Shown: piece by piece, positions 1 to 13,213 of the stretch | Numbering within the stretch: position 1 is the first letter of the stretch | How the letters are laid out: every line of letters begins with the position of its first letter | Origin: Symsagittifera roscoffensis | Taxonomy: Eukaryota; Xenacoelomorpha; Acoela; Convolutidae | Direction: 5' to 3' | Length of the DNA: 64,000 nucleotides | NCBI RefSeq assembly: GCF_963678635.1 | Contig: NC_087062.1 | Location: 27,984,833 to 28,048,832, forward strand | The notes under the pieces: model-generated | What the model saw: only the letters and a program-made list of their open reading frames with translations | Told to the model about the DNA's origin: nothing | Database searches by the model: none | Program-made: the position numbers and the translations under genes

Positions 1-281
1 GGAACAACAGCGCTTTTGAGCCCCAGCGGAGATCTAATACTTTGGTGATGAAGCTCATTAAAAATATATTTCCGAAACATGAAAAGAGGCCAAGCAAAGT
101 AGCCTAAATGAGATCCGCTACTGCAAAAATTGTCCGCTCCGCAGGCTTTCTCAGAAATTGATTTTCGAAAAAAAAAATTTAAAAAAAAACATAATTTTTG
201 TCTCGCCATTGTCCCTCACCCTAAGCCCCCGGTTATACTCAATATCATAGGAATTCTATATCAATCATGTGCTTGTTTCAG

Positions 282-3200
282 TATCAAGCTACAAGTGCAA
301 GTGTGTATTACAGACAACAGGACATCCGGATATGCATGTACTACTACCCCTTGCTGTGTCTCAAGGACGTCAAACTCACACCCCACGAGGACATCAGCCA
401 TTTCTCCATCAGACTACTCCTTCTTAATGGATCTCCACACACAGGTTATCTAGTTTGTAATCAACTAAAAAAATTTTTTTTAATTGAGCTTTTTTTTAAT
501 CGCGCTGACGGCGATGTTTTGCACTATAACAGTTTATTTAAAGGTATGCAAACAAATTTTTGACTGAGTTAGAAAATGAAAGATATTTAGAAAGATAATA
601 AGTAGAAAAAGTACCGCCTTTAAGTGTATATTGAATTATGAAGGTGTAGTCAAAACCTAAACCGGTCAGATGATTTCAGTAGATGTACTTTTAGTGCATG
701 TGGATGGCAATGGGGGCCACAACTTCCAAGTGAGACCCTACTCCGTCTCCAGGAACTTACTCAAGTGCAGACGATCCAACGACTTCCCCAAATCAGTCAG
801 CTTTTTTAAAGCTCTTAGTTCGCAAACAATGACTTTTTGAAGCAGTGTGTCTCATAAATAACTTTAACGTCTATAAAAAATGTTTCACTGATACTTTCAA
901 ACTGTTTTTTTAACTCTCAGGACGATAACAAAGAGTGGCTGGTTTTCGTGAGGAGTAAATTAAATCTGGTGTGGACATACCAACACAGGAGAGGAATTGT
1001 CAACCCAGATCCACTGTTCCAAGTAAGCCTGGTTGCACATCCACAACAATTGTCAAACTTTTAAATTGAGAGCAAAAATTTCACTACATAAATACGATGT
1101 TCTTTAGATGTCTTTGCAAGCAGTTAAGGCATCATTTCAAGGTTGGCTTGATACTGTAAATCAGTGTCAAAAAACGAAGAAAAGACTTGTTTTGGCTGTG
1201 TTTTTTTGCATTGGTTTTTAGGACATTTTTTTCAAAAACTGTTCTCGCTCAAAACTTGAGTTTTTGTGGTCTGATTTTGATTTCTTTTAAAATTATAAAT
1301 CAAAAATGAAATTAATGTTCAACTTGATACCTAGACAAAAATCATAAGCGTTAAAAATACGCAGGTAGTAACAAATTGGGAAGACATTAAATAGGCTGAT
1401 CAGCCTTTCGAGTGATGTCTCCTTTCTGCAATTGTATCGAATGCAGGTCAACTCATAATGTTAGTTTTACGCGCATTGAATTAGGCAGCATACAAGATTT
1501 ACAGAAAAATGGTTTTCACATGAAAACAAAACTAAAAAAAATTCATAAATATCCAAACTTTTGTGAATTGTCAAAATTTCTCAGCTATAAAAGCGTCTCT
1601 TCTTCAATTTGCTCCTCTTGAATGTAATTACCACAGAGTATCTGCATGAAAATCTTATGTTTTTCTTGGGTGAGGATGCAGAGGTCACTAAAATTGTTTT
1701 CTCCTTTTTAAAAGTACAATTGAGGAAAGCTCTGATTCGAGTGGAAACTAACAATTTGTTCTGCCACACTTAGCATTCACTCGTTAGCATTCACTCGTTA
1801 GCTGTGTGTTCGTGGACTGCCACACTTAGCATTCGCTGGAGAAAGAGCTTGCGAACTAAGAATATTCACTCGTTAAAATTATAAATCAAAAATGAAATAT
1901 GTGTTCAACTTAATACCTAGACAAAAATTATAAGCGTTAAAAATACGCAAGGTAGTAACAAATTGGGAAAACATTAAATAGGCTGATCAGCCCTTTGAGT
2001 GATGTCTCTCTTCTGCAATTTTATCGAATGCAGGTCAACTCATAATGTTACTTTTACGCGCATTGAATTAGGCAGCATACGAGATTTACAGAAAAATGGT
2101 TTTCACGTGAAAAAAAAACTAAAAACTAAAAAATTTATAAATATCCAAACTTTTGTGAATTGTCAAAATTTCTCTGCTATAAAAGCGTTTTTTCTTCAAT
2201 TTGCTCCTCCTGAATGTAATTACCACAGAGTATCTGCAAGAAAATCTTATGTTTTTCTTGGGTGAGGATGCAGAGGTCACTAAAATTGTTTTCTCCTTTT
2301 CAAAAGTACAATTGAGGAAAGCTCTGATTCGAGTAGAAACTAACATTTTGTACTGCTAAACTTAGCATTCACTCGTTAGCATTCACTCGTTAGCTAAGTG
2401 TTCGTGTACTGCCACACTTAGGATTCACTGGAGAAAGAGCTTGCGAACTAAGAGCATTCACTCGTTAAAATTATAAATCAAAAATGAAATAAGTGTTCAA
2501 CTTAATACCTAGACAAAAATTATAAGCGTTAAAAATACGCAGGTAGTAACAAATTGGGAAAACATTAAATAGGCTGATCAGCCCTTTGAGTGATGTCTCT
2601 TTTCTGCAATTTTATCGAATGCAGGTCAACTCATAATGTTAGTTTTACGCGCATTGAATTAGGCAGCATACGAGATTTACAGAAAAATGGTTTTCACGTG
2701 AAAAAAAAAACTAAAAACTAAAAAATTTATAAATATCCAAACTTTTGTGAATTGTCAAAATTTCTCTGCTATAAAAGCGTTTTTTCTTCAATTTGCTCCT
2801 TTTGAATGTAATTTCCACAGAGTATCTGCAAGAAAATCTTATGTTTTTCTTGGGTGATGATGCAGAGGTCACTGAAATCGTTTTCTCTTTTTTAAAAGTA
2901 CAATTGAGGAAAGCTCTGATTCGAGTAGAAACTAACATTTTGTTCTGCTAACTTAGCATTCACTCGTTAGCATTAACTCGTTAGCTAAGTGTTCGTAGAC
3001 TGCCACACTTAGCATTCACTGGAGAAAGAGCTTGCGAACTATGAGCATTCACTCGTTAAAATTATAAATCAAAAATGAAATAAATGTTCAATTTAATGAC
3101 TAGAACAGAATCGTAAGCGTTAAAAATAGGCAGGTAGTAACAAGTTGTGAAAACCTTACATAGGCTGATCAATCTATCGAGTGGTGTCTCCTTTCTGCAA

Positions 3201-6200
3201 TTGTATCGAATGCAGGTCAACTCATAATGTTATCTTTACGCGCATTGAATTAGGCAGCATACAAGATTTACAGAAAAATGATTTCACGTGAAAAAAAAAA
3301 TAAAAACTAAAAAATTCTTAAATGTCCAAATTATTGTGAATTGTCAAAATTTCTCAGCTATAAAAGCGTTTTTTCTTCAATTTGCTCCTCTTGAATGTAA
3401 TTACCACAGAGTATCTGCAAGAAAATCTTATGTTTTTCTTGGGTGAGGATGCAGAGGTCACTAAAATCGTTTTCTCCTTTTTAAAAGTACAATTGAGGAA
3501 AGCTCTGATTCGAGTAGAAACTAACATTTTGTTCTGCTAAACTTAGCATTCACTCGTTAGCATTAACTCGTTAGCTAAGTGTTCGTAGACGGCCACACTT
3601 AGCTTTCACTGGAGAAAGAGCTTGCGAACTAAGAGCATTCACTCGTTAAAATTATAAATCAAAAATGAAATAAATGTTCAATTTAATGACTAGAACAGAA
3701 TCGTAAGCGTTAAAAATAGGCAGGTAGTAACAAGTTGTGAAAACCTTACATAGGCTGATCAATCTATCGAGTGGTGTCTCCTTTCTGCAATTGTATCGAA
3801 TGCAGGTCAACTCATAATGTTATCTTTACGCGCATTGAATTAGGAAGCATACAAGATTTACAGAAAAATGATTTCACGTGAAAAAAAAAATAAAAACTAA
3901 AAAATTCTTAAATGTCCAAATTATTGTGAATTGTCAAAATTTCTCAGCTATAAAAGCGTTTTTTCTTCAATTTGCTCCTCTTGAATGTAATTACCACAGA
4001 GTATCTGCAAGAAAATCTTATGTTTTTCTTGGGTGAGGATGCAGAGGTCACTAAAATCGTTTTCTCCTTTTTAAAAGTACAATTGAGGAAAGCTCTGATT
4101 CGAGTAGAAACTAACATTTTGTTCTGCTAAACTTAGCATTCACTCGTTAGCATTAACTCGTTAGCTAAGTGTTCGTAGACGGCCACACTTAGCTTTCACT
4201 GGAGAAAGAGCTTGCGAACTAAGAGCATTCACTCGTTAAAATTATAAATCAAAAATGAAATAAATGTTCAATTTAATGACTAGAACAGAATCGTAAGCGT
4301 TAAAAATAGGCAGGTAGTAACAAGTTGTGAAAACCTTACATAGGCTGATCAATCTATCGAGTGGTGTCTCCTTTCTGCAATTGTATCGAATGCAGGTCAA
4401 CTCATAATGTTATCTTTACGCGCATTGAATTAGGCAGCATACAAGATTTACAGAAAAATGATTTCACGTGAAAAAAAAACTAAAAACTAAAAAATTCTTA
4501 AATGTCCAAATTTTTGTGAATTGTCAAAATTTCTCAGTTATAAAAGCGTTTCTTCTTCATTTTGCTCCTCTTGAATGTAATTACCACAGAGTATCTGCAT
4601 GAAAATCTTATCTTTTTCATGGGTGAGGATGCAGAGCTCACTAAAATCGTTTTCTCTTTTTTAAAAGTACAATTGAGGAAAGCTCTGATTCGAGTGGAAA
4701 CTAACATTTTGTTCTGCCACACTTAGCATTCACTCGTTTTAAGTACTTTTTTGTCTATTCTGTGGAAGAATGTCTTTAAATTCTTTATATCTTTCACATT
4801 TCTAACAAAGATCTTGTTATGACTTTTGTCGGTTTTTAGGCAAAAAATAAGTACTGCAAAACCATGGTCTATCAGTAGAAGCGATCAAAAAATCTTGATC
4901 GGTTTAGATTTCTCCTGCAACAAAAACGCTGCATTTTTTCCTGTGTTTGTGGAAAAATGGTGTCAGAATGATTGTTTTCAGGGATGTTTTTGGTGATTAA
5001 ACTGTCAATTCTGTGGCTATCTAGTAAGTTAAATGTTTTTAAACAACAATTTAGCTACTAATAAAATTTAGTACAAACCCTGCTCATCCAACAGCGCGAA
5101 CAAGCACGCAAACATTGAAGAACCCTCCCTCAAAACATCCTGAGGTACTTGTACAGCAATAATAACTCGAGTTTAGTTTACGAAAGGTTTAAGTCGTGCA
5201 GATTGTGGTCTGTTTGGACCAAAAGGGAAAGCTTTGAACTACAAAGAAATCTTAAACTACAAACATTAAAAAGAGACATAAATTTTGTTTTTCATTTTTT
5301 CTATTTTTTGGATATTTCTTTAAAGAACAGGCGACCTAGTTTGATGAAACAATGCAACAACGAAATGCAATGCTATGTGCACGCACACATATCATTGCAA
5401 GCTAGCAGACAGAAAAGTGAACAAAAAACAAAAAGTCGAAAAACAATTAGAACATTTCGATGAAACCATAACTGCAAAAATTTCAGAAAATTGTCTGGAA
5501 TGATGTTCAATTTAAAATCACAACAACTGGCGTTTGATAAGTATTCAGATATAAAAATTGATCGGCAATTAGGCGCAAAAATTGATAAGATTCTGGTTGA
5601 GCGAAATTGTTCTCAATTGAACCACATTTGAAAGTTCCAAAAATCTAATTTTTTACGCTTTTCCCTAACGCACAAAAGCGTAAAAATCTATTTTTCTTTA
5701 AAGACAACGCTTAACTAGGTCACCGACTTGATAAAACCTAGTAAGTGTACAGTAAAAATACAGTAACAAATCAAAACTGTTTCAGTTACAATACAAAATT
5801 ACTCACAGCCCAGCAATAATTCGTAACAAGGCAACCAAGCCGACCAAACATAAGCAGACACGCAACAGAACGAAAATTTTTGAAGCAGAATTTTTCTCTT
5901 TGAATAAAAAAACTTCTGGCCAGATTCGAACACAGGATCTTTATCACCTCAGGCGTAGTATTTTTAGCCAAAAACAAGTGCGCCTGAAAATTTAAAAAAG
6001 TTTGATTCTGATGTAAGCCAAGCTATTATATGTATTTCTGTAAATGTTTTGTAAAACAGAAAAATTTCGTGATGCGGGAACTAAGCCGACAAAACATAAT
6101 CAGACTAACGATAGTCCAAAATTTTTTTTGAATCGCAATACTTTGTTTTCAAAAACTTAAGATATTACTTTTTAAAAGAACTGTCACTAGTAACAGTAGA

Positions 6201-9200
6201 CCGGTAGAACTTAAATTCGCACGTGTGCACGTGAATGAGTTCTAGTGATTCAAGTGAATTTGTTAAACAAGTTGTTAGCCCCAAAAACAGGCTGCATTCC
6301 CGTTTGATAACGCTTGCTTATCGCAAGCGTAATAAACTGTAAGAGCATATCCAAGTGTGGTGTAGTAAAACGCTTAAGTTGTAGCGGGTTGTTCACTCTC
6401 AGATCAATTTTCGTATAATTGGTCTATAAATGAATCACGACCAGAAGGGATTTGAGATGATACAACAATTAAATCCGCACTAGTTTTTTTTTCAGGTACC
6501 TTAAGTTGCGCAAAAAAAAAAGAAAGAAAACAATTGTATCGAATGCAGGTCAACTCATAATGTTAGTTTTACGCGCATTGAATTAGGCAGCATACAAGAC
6601 CTACAGAAAAATGATTTCACGTGAAAAAAAAACTAAAAACTAAAAAATTCTTAAATGTCCAAATTTTTGTGAATTGTCAAAATTTCTCAGCTATAAAAGC
6701 GTTTCTTCTTCATTTTGCTCCTCTTGAATGTAATTACCACAGAGTATCTGCATGAAAACCTTATCTTTTTCATGGGTGAGGATGCAGAGCTCACTAAAAT
6801 CGTTTTCTCTTTTTTAAAAGTACAATTGAGGAAAGCTCTGATTCGAGTGGAAACTAACATTTTGTTCTGCCACACTTAGCATTCACTCGTTTTAAGTACT
6901 TTTTTGTCTATTCTGTGGAAGAATGTCTTTAAATTCTTTATATCTTTCACATTTCTAACAAAGATCTTGTTATGACTTTTGTCGGTTTTTAGGCAAAAAA
7001 TAAGTACTGCAAAACCATGGTCTATCAGTAGAAGCGATCAAAAAATCTTGATCGGTTTAGATTTCTGCTGCAACAAAAACGCTGCATTTTTTCATGTGTT
7101 TGTGGAAAAATGGTGTCAGAATGATTGTTTTCAGGGATGTTTTTGGTGATTAAACTGTCAATTCTGTGGCTATCTAGTAAGTTAAATGTTTTTAAACAAC
7201 AATTTAGCTACTAATAAAATTTAGTACAAACCCTGCTCATCCAACAGCGCGAACACGCACGCAAACATTGAAGAACCCTCCCTCAAAACATCCTGAGGTA
7301 CTTGTACAGCAATAACAACTCGAGTTTAGTTTACGAAAGGTTTAAGTCGTGCAGATTGTGGTCTGTTTGGACCAAAAGGGAAAGCTTTGAACTACAAAGA
7401 AATCTTAAACTACAAACATTAAAAAGAGACATAAATTTTGTTTTTCATTTTTTCTATTTTTTGGATATTTCTTTAAAGAACAGGCGACCTAGTTTGATGA
7501 AACACTGCAACAACGAAATGCAATGCTATGTGCACGCACACATATCATTGCAAGCTAGCAGACAGAAAAGTGAACAAAAAACAAAAAGTCGAAAAACAAT
7601 TAGAAAATTTCGATGAAACCATAACTGCAAAAATTTCAGAAAATTGTCTGGAATGATGTTCAATTTAAAACCACAACAACTGGCGTTTGATAAGTATTCA
7701 GATATAAAAACTGATCGGCAATTAGGCGCAAAAATTGATAAGATTCCGGTTGAGCGAAATTGTTCTCAATTGAAACACATTTGAAAGTTCCAAAAATCTA
7801 AATTTTTACGCTTTTCCCTAACGCACAAAAGCGTAAAAATCTATTTTCTTTAAAGACAACGGTTAACTAGGTCACCGACTTGATAAAACCTAGTAAGTGT
7901 ACAGTAAAATTACAGTAACAAATCAAAACTGTTTCAGTTACAATACAAAATTACTCACAGCCCAGCAATAATTCGTAACAAGGCAACCAAGCCGACCAAA
8001 CATAAGCAGACACGCAACAGAACGAAAATTTTTGAAGCAGAATTTTTCTCTTTGAATAAAAAAAATTCTGGCCAGATTCGAACACAGGATCTTTATCACC
8101 TCAGGCGTAGTATTTTTAGCCAAAAAACAAGTGCGCCTGAAAATTTAAAAAAGTTTGATTCTGATGTAAGCCAAGCTATTATACGTTTTTCTGTAAATGT
8201 TTTGTAAATCAGAAAAATTTCGTGATGCGGGAACTAAGCCGACAAAACATAATCAGACTAACGATAGTCCGAAATTTTTTTTGAATCGCAATACTTTGTT
8301 TTCAAAAACTAAGTTATTACTTTTTAAAAGAACTGTCACTAGTAACAGTAGACCGGTAGAACTTAAATTTGCACGTGTGCACGTGAATGAGTTCTAGTGA
8401 TTCAAGTGAATTTGTTAAACAAGTTGTTAGCCCCAAAAACAGGCTGCATTCCAGTTTGATAACGCTTGCTTATCGCAAGCGTAATAAACTGTAAGAGCAT
8501 ATCCAAGTGTGGTGTAGTAAAACGCTTAAGTTGTAGCGGGTTGTTCACTCTCAGATCAATTTTCGTATAATTGGTCTATAAATGAATCACGACCAGAAGG
8601 GATTTGAGATGATACAACAATTAAATCCGCACTAGTTTTTTTTTCAGGTACCTTAAGTTGCGCAAAAAAAAAGAAAGAGAACAATTGTATCGAATGCAGG
8701 TCAACTTATAATAGTAGGTTTACGCGCATTGAATTAGGCAGCATTCAAGATTTACAGAAAAATGGTTTTCACGTAAAAAAAATAAAAACTAAAAAATTCA
8801 TAATTATCCAAACTTTTTTGAATTGTCAAAATTTCTCAGCTATAAAAGCGTCTCTTCTTCAATTTGCTCCTCTTGAATGTAATTACTACAGAGTATCTGC
8901 ATGAGAATCTTATGTTTTTCTTGTGTGAGGATGCAGAGGTCACTAAAATCGTTTTCTCCTTTTTAAAAATACAATTGAAAAAAGCTCTGGTTCGCGTGGA
9001 AACTAACATTTTGTTCTGCCACACTTAGCATTCACTCGTTTTAAAATTTTTTTTGTCTATTCTGTGGAAGAATGTCTTTAAATTCTTTATATCTTTCACA
9101 TAGCTAACAAAGTTCTCGTTATGACTTTTGTCGATTTTTAGGCAAAAAATAAGTAATACAAAACCATGGTTTATCAGTAAAAGCGATCAAAAAATATTGA

Positions 9201-12200
9201 TCGGTTTTGATTTCTGCTGCAACAAAAATGCTGCATTTTTTCCTGTGTTCGTGGTAAAATGGTGTCCGAATGATTGTTTTCAGGGATGTTTTTGGTGATC
9301 AAACTGTCGATTCTGTGGCTATCTAGTAAGTTAAATGTTTTTAAACAACAACTTAGCTACTAATAAAATTTAGTATAAACCCTTCTCATCCAACAGCGCG
9401 AACCAGCACGCGAACAGATAAGAATCCTCCCTCAAAACATCCTGAGCTACTTGTACAGCAATAACTACGCGAGTTTAGTTTTCGAAAAGTTAAGGTCGTG
9501 CAGGTTGTGGTCTGTTTGGACGAAAAGGGAAAGCTGTGAACTACAAAGAAAGTTTAAACTACAAACATTAAAAAGAGGAAAAACAGACATAAAAAATGTT
9601 CTCATTTTTTCTTATTTTTGGATATTTCTTTAAAGAACAGGCGACCTAGTTTGATGAAACACTGCAACAATGAAATGCAATGCTATGCGCAGGCACACAT
9701 ATCATTGCAAGCTAGCAGACAGAAAATGAAACAAAAAACACAAAGTCGAAAAACAATTAGAACATTTCGATAAAATCATAACTACAAAAATTTCAGAAAA
9801 TTGTCCGGAATGATGTTCAATTTAAAACCACAATAACTGGCGTTATATAAGTATTCAGTTATAAAAATTGATCGGCAATTAAGCGCAAAAATTGGTAAGA
9901 TTCCGTTTGAGCAAAATTGTTCTCAATTGAAACACATTTGAAAGTTCCGAAAATCTAAATTTTTACGCTTTTCCCTAAAACACAAAAGCGTAAAAATCTA
10001 TTTTTCTTTAAAGACAACGCTTAACTAGGTCACCGACTTGATAAAACTTAGTAAGCGTACAGTTAAATTACAGTAACAAATCAAAACTGTTTCAGTTACA
10101 ATACAAAACTACTCACAGTCCAGCAATAATTCGTAACAAGGCAACCAAGCCGACCAAACATAAGCAGACACACAACAGAACGAAAATTTTTGGAACAGAA
10201 TTTTCTCTTTGAATAAAAAAACTTCTAGCCAGATTCGAACACAGGATCTTTATCACCTCAGGCGTAGTATTTTTAGCCAAAAAACAAGTGCGCCTGAAAA
10301 TTTAAAAAAGTTTGATTCTGATGTAAGCCAAGCTATTATATGTTTTTCTGTAAATGTTTTGTAAAACAGAAAAATTTCGTGATGCGGTAACTAAGCCGAC
10401 AAAACATAATCAGACTAACGATAGTCCGAAACTTTTTTTGAATCGCAACCTTTTGTTTTCAAAAACTTAAGATACTACTTTTTAAAAGAACTGTCACTAG
10501 TAACAGTAGACCGGTAGAACTTAAACTCGCACGTGTGCACATGAATAAAGTCTAGTGATTCAAGTGAATTTGTTAAACAAGTTGTTAACCCCAAAAACAG
10601 GCTGCATTCCAGTTTGATAACGCTTGCTTATCGCAAGCTTAATAAACTGTAAGAGCATATCCAAGTGTGGTGTAGTAAAACGCTTAAGTTGTAGCGGGTT
10701 GTTCACTCTCAGATCAATTTTCGTATAATTGATCTATAAATGAATCATGACCAGAAGGGATTTGAGATGATACAACAATTAAATCCGCACTAGTTTTTTT
10801 TTTCAGGTACCTTAAGTTGCGTAAAAAAACAGAAAGAGACCAAGGCGTAGTTTTTTCTCAAAAGGGTGGATCTAGAAACGTCTCGACGGAAAGGTCTGAA
10901 CTTTTTAAAAAAAAGAACAAGCCAATGAAAGCCGTTTTTGAACAAATTTTGGGTAAAAACTTTGCGGCTTTTTTCAGGTCGTGCTCCCCTCCGAAAGCGC
11001 CTTTAGAAAAGTTTCTTTCAGGGTCTATTGGCCGAGATGGATCTAAAATATTACCAAACAGAGGACCGTTTTGGTGGTGAGGGGTTGTAATCCGCCATAA
11101 TCCGCCCCTGGTTCCTTCGCAACTCCTTTAGGGAGGAAGGGTATTGGTCGGAACAAAAACGTAACAATAATGCAATTTCTGAATGACTTAAGCTGTTTAA
11201 TTTGCTACAATATGTTCTATTTCAGGCCAGGGTTGAGTGGTGGAGAAAAGCTGTGAGAATTCCCAAGGTCATATTTGATCTGCAAGTCAAAGACAACAAG
11301 AGTGGCGAATTCAAGGCTTTCCTTCCTATTTCAAATTTGAAAACGTGAAATTTGAAGAAACCTTTGTGCTGAATTCTATATTTCCATTTGAAATAGTGAC
11401 GTGGCATTTGTTTTTTTTTGGTATAATAATAATTTTAGTTCCTGCGAATCGCAGAGAAGCTATCAGTAGGCCTTAACAGTCCTGTCGAGGATAGTCCATT
11501 TGTATTATCTCCCCACATTCCAGACAGTGTTATTTTGCTGAGCGAAGCTGTTTTTTTTTGCGACTCAAGGACGTTTTTTTGCGTCTAGAACTTTTACGTG
11601 GTACCACTATTGCAGCCAAATTTGGTCAGGTTATGGTAGACCTGAAGCTGGAGGTCAAGTGAGAGCTTAACCTAACACACTATCATTGCCATGGCATGGG
11701 ATCGAATACACGGTATAAAAGTAAAAACCAAAAAAATGGTCTTCAAACTGATGAGCCTATTTTTGTACATGGAAAATTATTATTGTAGTTTGCATGATTC
11801 AGCGTTAAAAAACAAAGCTTTCAATTTCAACCATATTTAAATAAACGGAAGAAGAGTGTTTTTGCGTGCTGAAGAACTCACGTGGTACGATGCAGCTGAG
11901 ACAGACTAGCTTGCTGGAGGTCAAATTACATGTCAGAGACTGCCTTCTACCCCCGGGTAGAGTTATAAATCAATACTAAGATCAATACTAAGAATTTCTT
12001 AAACTCAGTTTATCTACAAGACAAAACAGTGGGAGTTTTTTTCTCTATAAAGATGTAAATAACAAAAAAATGGAATAAAAACAAAAAACAGACTAGATAT
12101 AAAAAAACGAGCATTCAAAAATGTTGAGCATTCCATTTTGTATAACACTTCGTTTCAATCAATAATTTTCATAAGCAACTCCGGATCTGACCCCTCCCCC

Positions 12201-13157
12201 CATATTTTGACAAACACTGCTTCAGGGGTGTGGACTGGGGAGGCACTGGTGCAGTGTGTGATTGGGGACCAGTGTGAGAAACAGCCATGCAGTCACGCCG
12301 AGGCGGATGGGACCAACTTCTGCGTCATCCTAGGAACAGACACCAGGTGTCTCAAGGTATGCAATCTCTCTTTCTATTTCGGTAGCGGGTGATTTATCTG
12401 ACGTGGTCATGAAAAGACGTGTTTTCATTTATAAAATCGAAGCATGAACAGCTTCAATTTAGACTGCATTTTTTCTATGTCCATCCTTTTCAGGCGCACC
12501 CGCGTGCTTCCATCAGCAGCCAAGTGCAGTTTGAGAAAGAGTCATTCACCATCTTGGCCACTTACTACGGGGAGTTCAGTCTCTACTTCATAGTCACAAT
12601 TAAGAGCCCACAATTGGAGTTCGAACAGGATCAGGTACGGGCCGGATTTAGAGTCAAAGAGAGTAGAGAGGGGAGGGGAGGGGTGTTTTGGGTGGGCTAG
12701 AGATTCTTTCTCCTTAAAATTATTTCTGGCTGTCAAAACTTCAACTTCACATACTTCCAATTTACAATTTGTTTTGCGCCATTCAAATGTTACAGACGAG
12801 ACTTATTTTTTGCGGTTTTAGGTGCACTATTTTTGAGGGGGTTGCCTTTCAAAAAAAAACAATTAAACACTTTTTAAAAACCGCTCCTCTTCTCCATCAG
12901 AAAAATCCTGCACACGACACAGCCTTTTTTTCTTGTTAAAGCCAATTTCTAACCAATAAACGCTGGCTCGCATATATATTGATCAAAACTATTTCCGATG
13001 AAGCTTAAAATTATTAATTCAATTATTTTTTTTTCATCAGGAGAATAACGAAAATGAAGACGGGGAAGGAGGAGGAAGGGCGAGGAAGTCATTTTCTGTG
13101 ACAGACGAATCCTTTGTGTCGCAAAAATGGACCCTGCAGGTGTCGCAAAGCATGTGA
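282..13157 (+). CDS. Unrecognised host gene, last seven visible exons (5' end outside window)
   Basis: Seven exons join in one reading frame: 282-444, 680-795, 921-1022, 11226-11344, 12176-12356, 12494-12634 and 13041-13157 (TGA stop). Every acceptor ends in AG, every donor is GT, and the phases agree at all six junctions, giving 312 residues. The codons are GC-richer than the AT-rich introns around them, as expected for real exons. The protein is mostly beta-like. It has a basic Trp-rich stretch (EWWRKAVRIPK), a Cys-rich stretch in the 12176-12356 exon (five Cys, e.g. QCVIGDQCEKQPC) and an acidic Gly-rich C-terminus. I see no signal peptide or membrane segment in this part. I do not recognise the family. 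The gene converges with MKS1. The exon structure is well supported; the function is unknown. Confidence 0.75.
1291..4735. repeat. Tandem array of about six 590-bp units
   Basis: The landmark AATTATAAATCAAAAATGAA recurs at 1291, 1877, 2469, 3060, 3650 and 4240, giving periods of 586, 592, 591, 590 and 590 bp. The sixth unit stops early at about 4735, where it runs into the 2.15-kb repeat. Units 4 and 5 (3060-3649 and 3650-4239) are almost identical, so they were copied or homogenised recently. Each unit contains short internal repeats of the type CATTCACTCGTTAG and a CTATAAAAGCG box. Short minus-strand reading frames recur in the units, but I see no sign that they are genes. Confidence 0.95.
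5650..5686. other. Conserved 13-bp-stem hairpin in the 2.15-kb unit
   Basis: TTTTTACGCTTTT at 5650-5662 is perfectly complementary to AAAAGCGTAAAAA at 5674-5686, with an 11-nt loop. The same hairpin is at 7802-7840 (copy B) and 9960-9996 (copy C). The stem is kept in the diverged copy C although its loop has changed. Confidence 0.8.
5905..5990 (-). mobile_element. tRNA-derived SINE head (also at 8,060-8,140 and 10,220-10,300)
   Basis: Read on the minus strand, this stretch has a B-box-like TGTTCGAATCT (RNA polymerase III promoter) about 35 nt after a degenerate A-box region beginning near CACTTG. It resembles the SINE heads at 14.6 kb and 20.7 kb. The insertion is present in all three 2.15-kb copies, so it came before their amplification. 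A second fragment with the shared SINE motif ACTAAGCCGACAAAACATAA lies near 6,080, 8,235 and 10,395. Confidence 0.6.
6531..8681. repeat. 2.15-kb tandem repeat, copy B
   Basis: Nearly identical to copy A along its whole length, at an offset of 2153 bp. Differences are scattered single bases and small length changes in A runs. It carries the same SINE head (about 8,060-8,140) and the same hairpin (7,802-7,840). Confidence 0.92.
8682..10830. repeat. 2.15-kb tandem repeat, copy C (more diverged)
   Basis: Offset from copy B is about 2150 bp. It differs from A and B more than those differ from each other, so A and B are the younger pair. It ends near 10,830 in a lysine-codon-like A-rich tract, after which the sequence becomes unique. 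Confidence 0.9.
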
Positions 13158-13207
13158 AATGACTTGATCGCCATTACAACTTGCACTAAAAGAAATTTGA
13201 AGATAAA

Positions 13208-13213
13208 AATAAA
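13208..13213 (+). promoter_or_regulatory. Probable polyadenylation signal of the first gene
   Basis: A canonical AATAAA lies 51 bp downstream of the stop codon at 13155-13157. It is the first such hexamer after the last exon, so it is the likely 3'-end signal. This rests on position and sequence only. Confidence 0.45.

Larger units (their letters stand above)
4378..6530. repeat. 2.15-kb tandem repeat, copy A
   Basis: First of three head-to-tail copies. The unit starts with about 350 bp of the 590-bp repeat (CAATTGTATCGAATGCAGG to CACTCGTTTT). It continues with about 1.8 kb of other sequence that includes a tRNA-derived SINE head and two conserved hairpins, and ends in an A/G-rich run. Here the 590-bp part is also the truncated sixth unit of the upstream array, so the two arrays share their junction. 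Confidence 0.9.
1023..11225 (+). other. 10.2-kb intron filled by tandem arrays
   Basis: This intron separates the exon ending at 1022 (donor gtaagc) from the exon starting at 11226 (acceptor ttcag); both are phase 0. Almost all of it is the 590-bp and 2.15-kb tandem repeats listed separately. The remainder, 1,023-1,290 and about 10,830-11,225, holds nothing I recognise. Confidence 0.7.

Noticed and set aside
1581-2938. Repeated minus-strand frames of 62-75 codons in the 590-bp units
   Set aside because: They recur only because the DNA repeats. They lack a plausible promoter, their length changes with single indels, and no family is recognisable.
1291-4735. CRISPR-like array
   Set aside because: Units of 590 bp are far too long, there are no spacers, and the context is a eukaryotic intron.
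10817-11080. 87-codon plus-strand ORF after the repeats as an exon
   Set aside because: Not needed by the reading frame of the surrounding gene, whose exons at 921-1,022 and 11,226-11,344 join directly in phase, and its composition is not protein-like.
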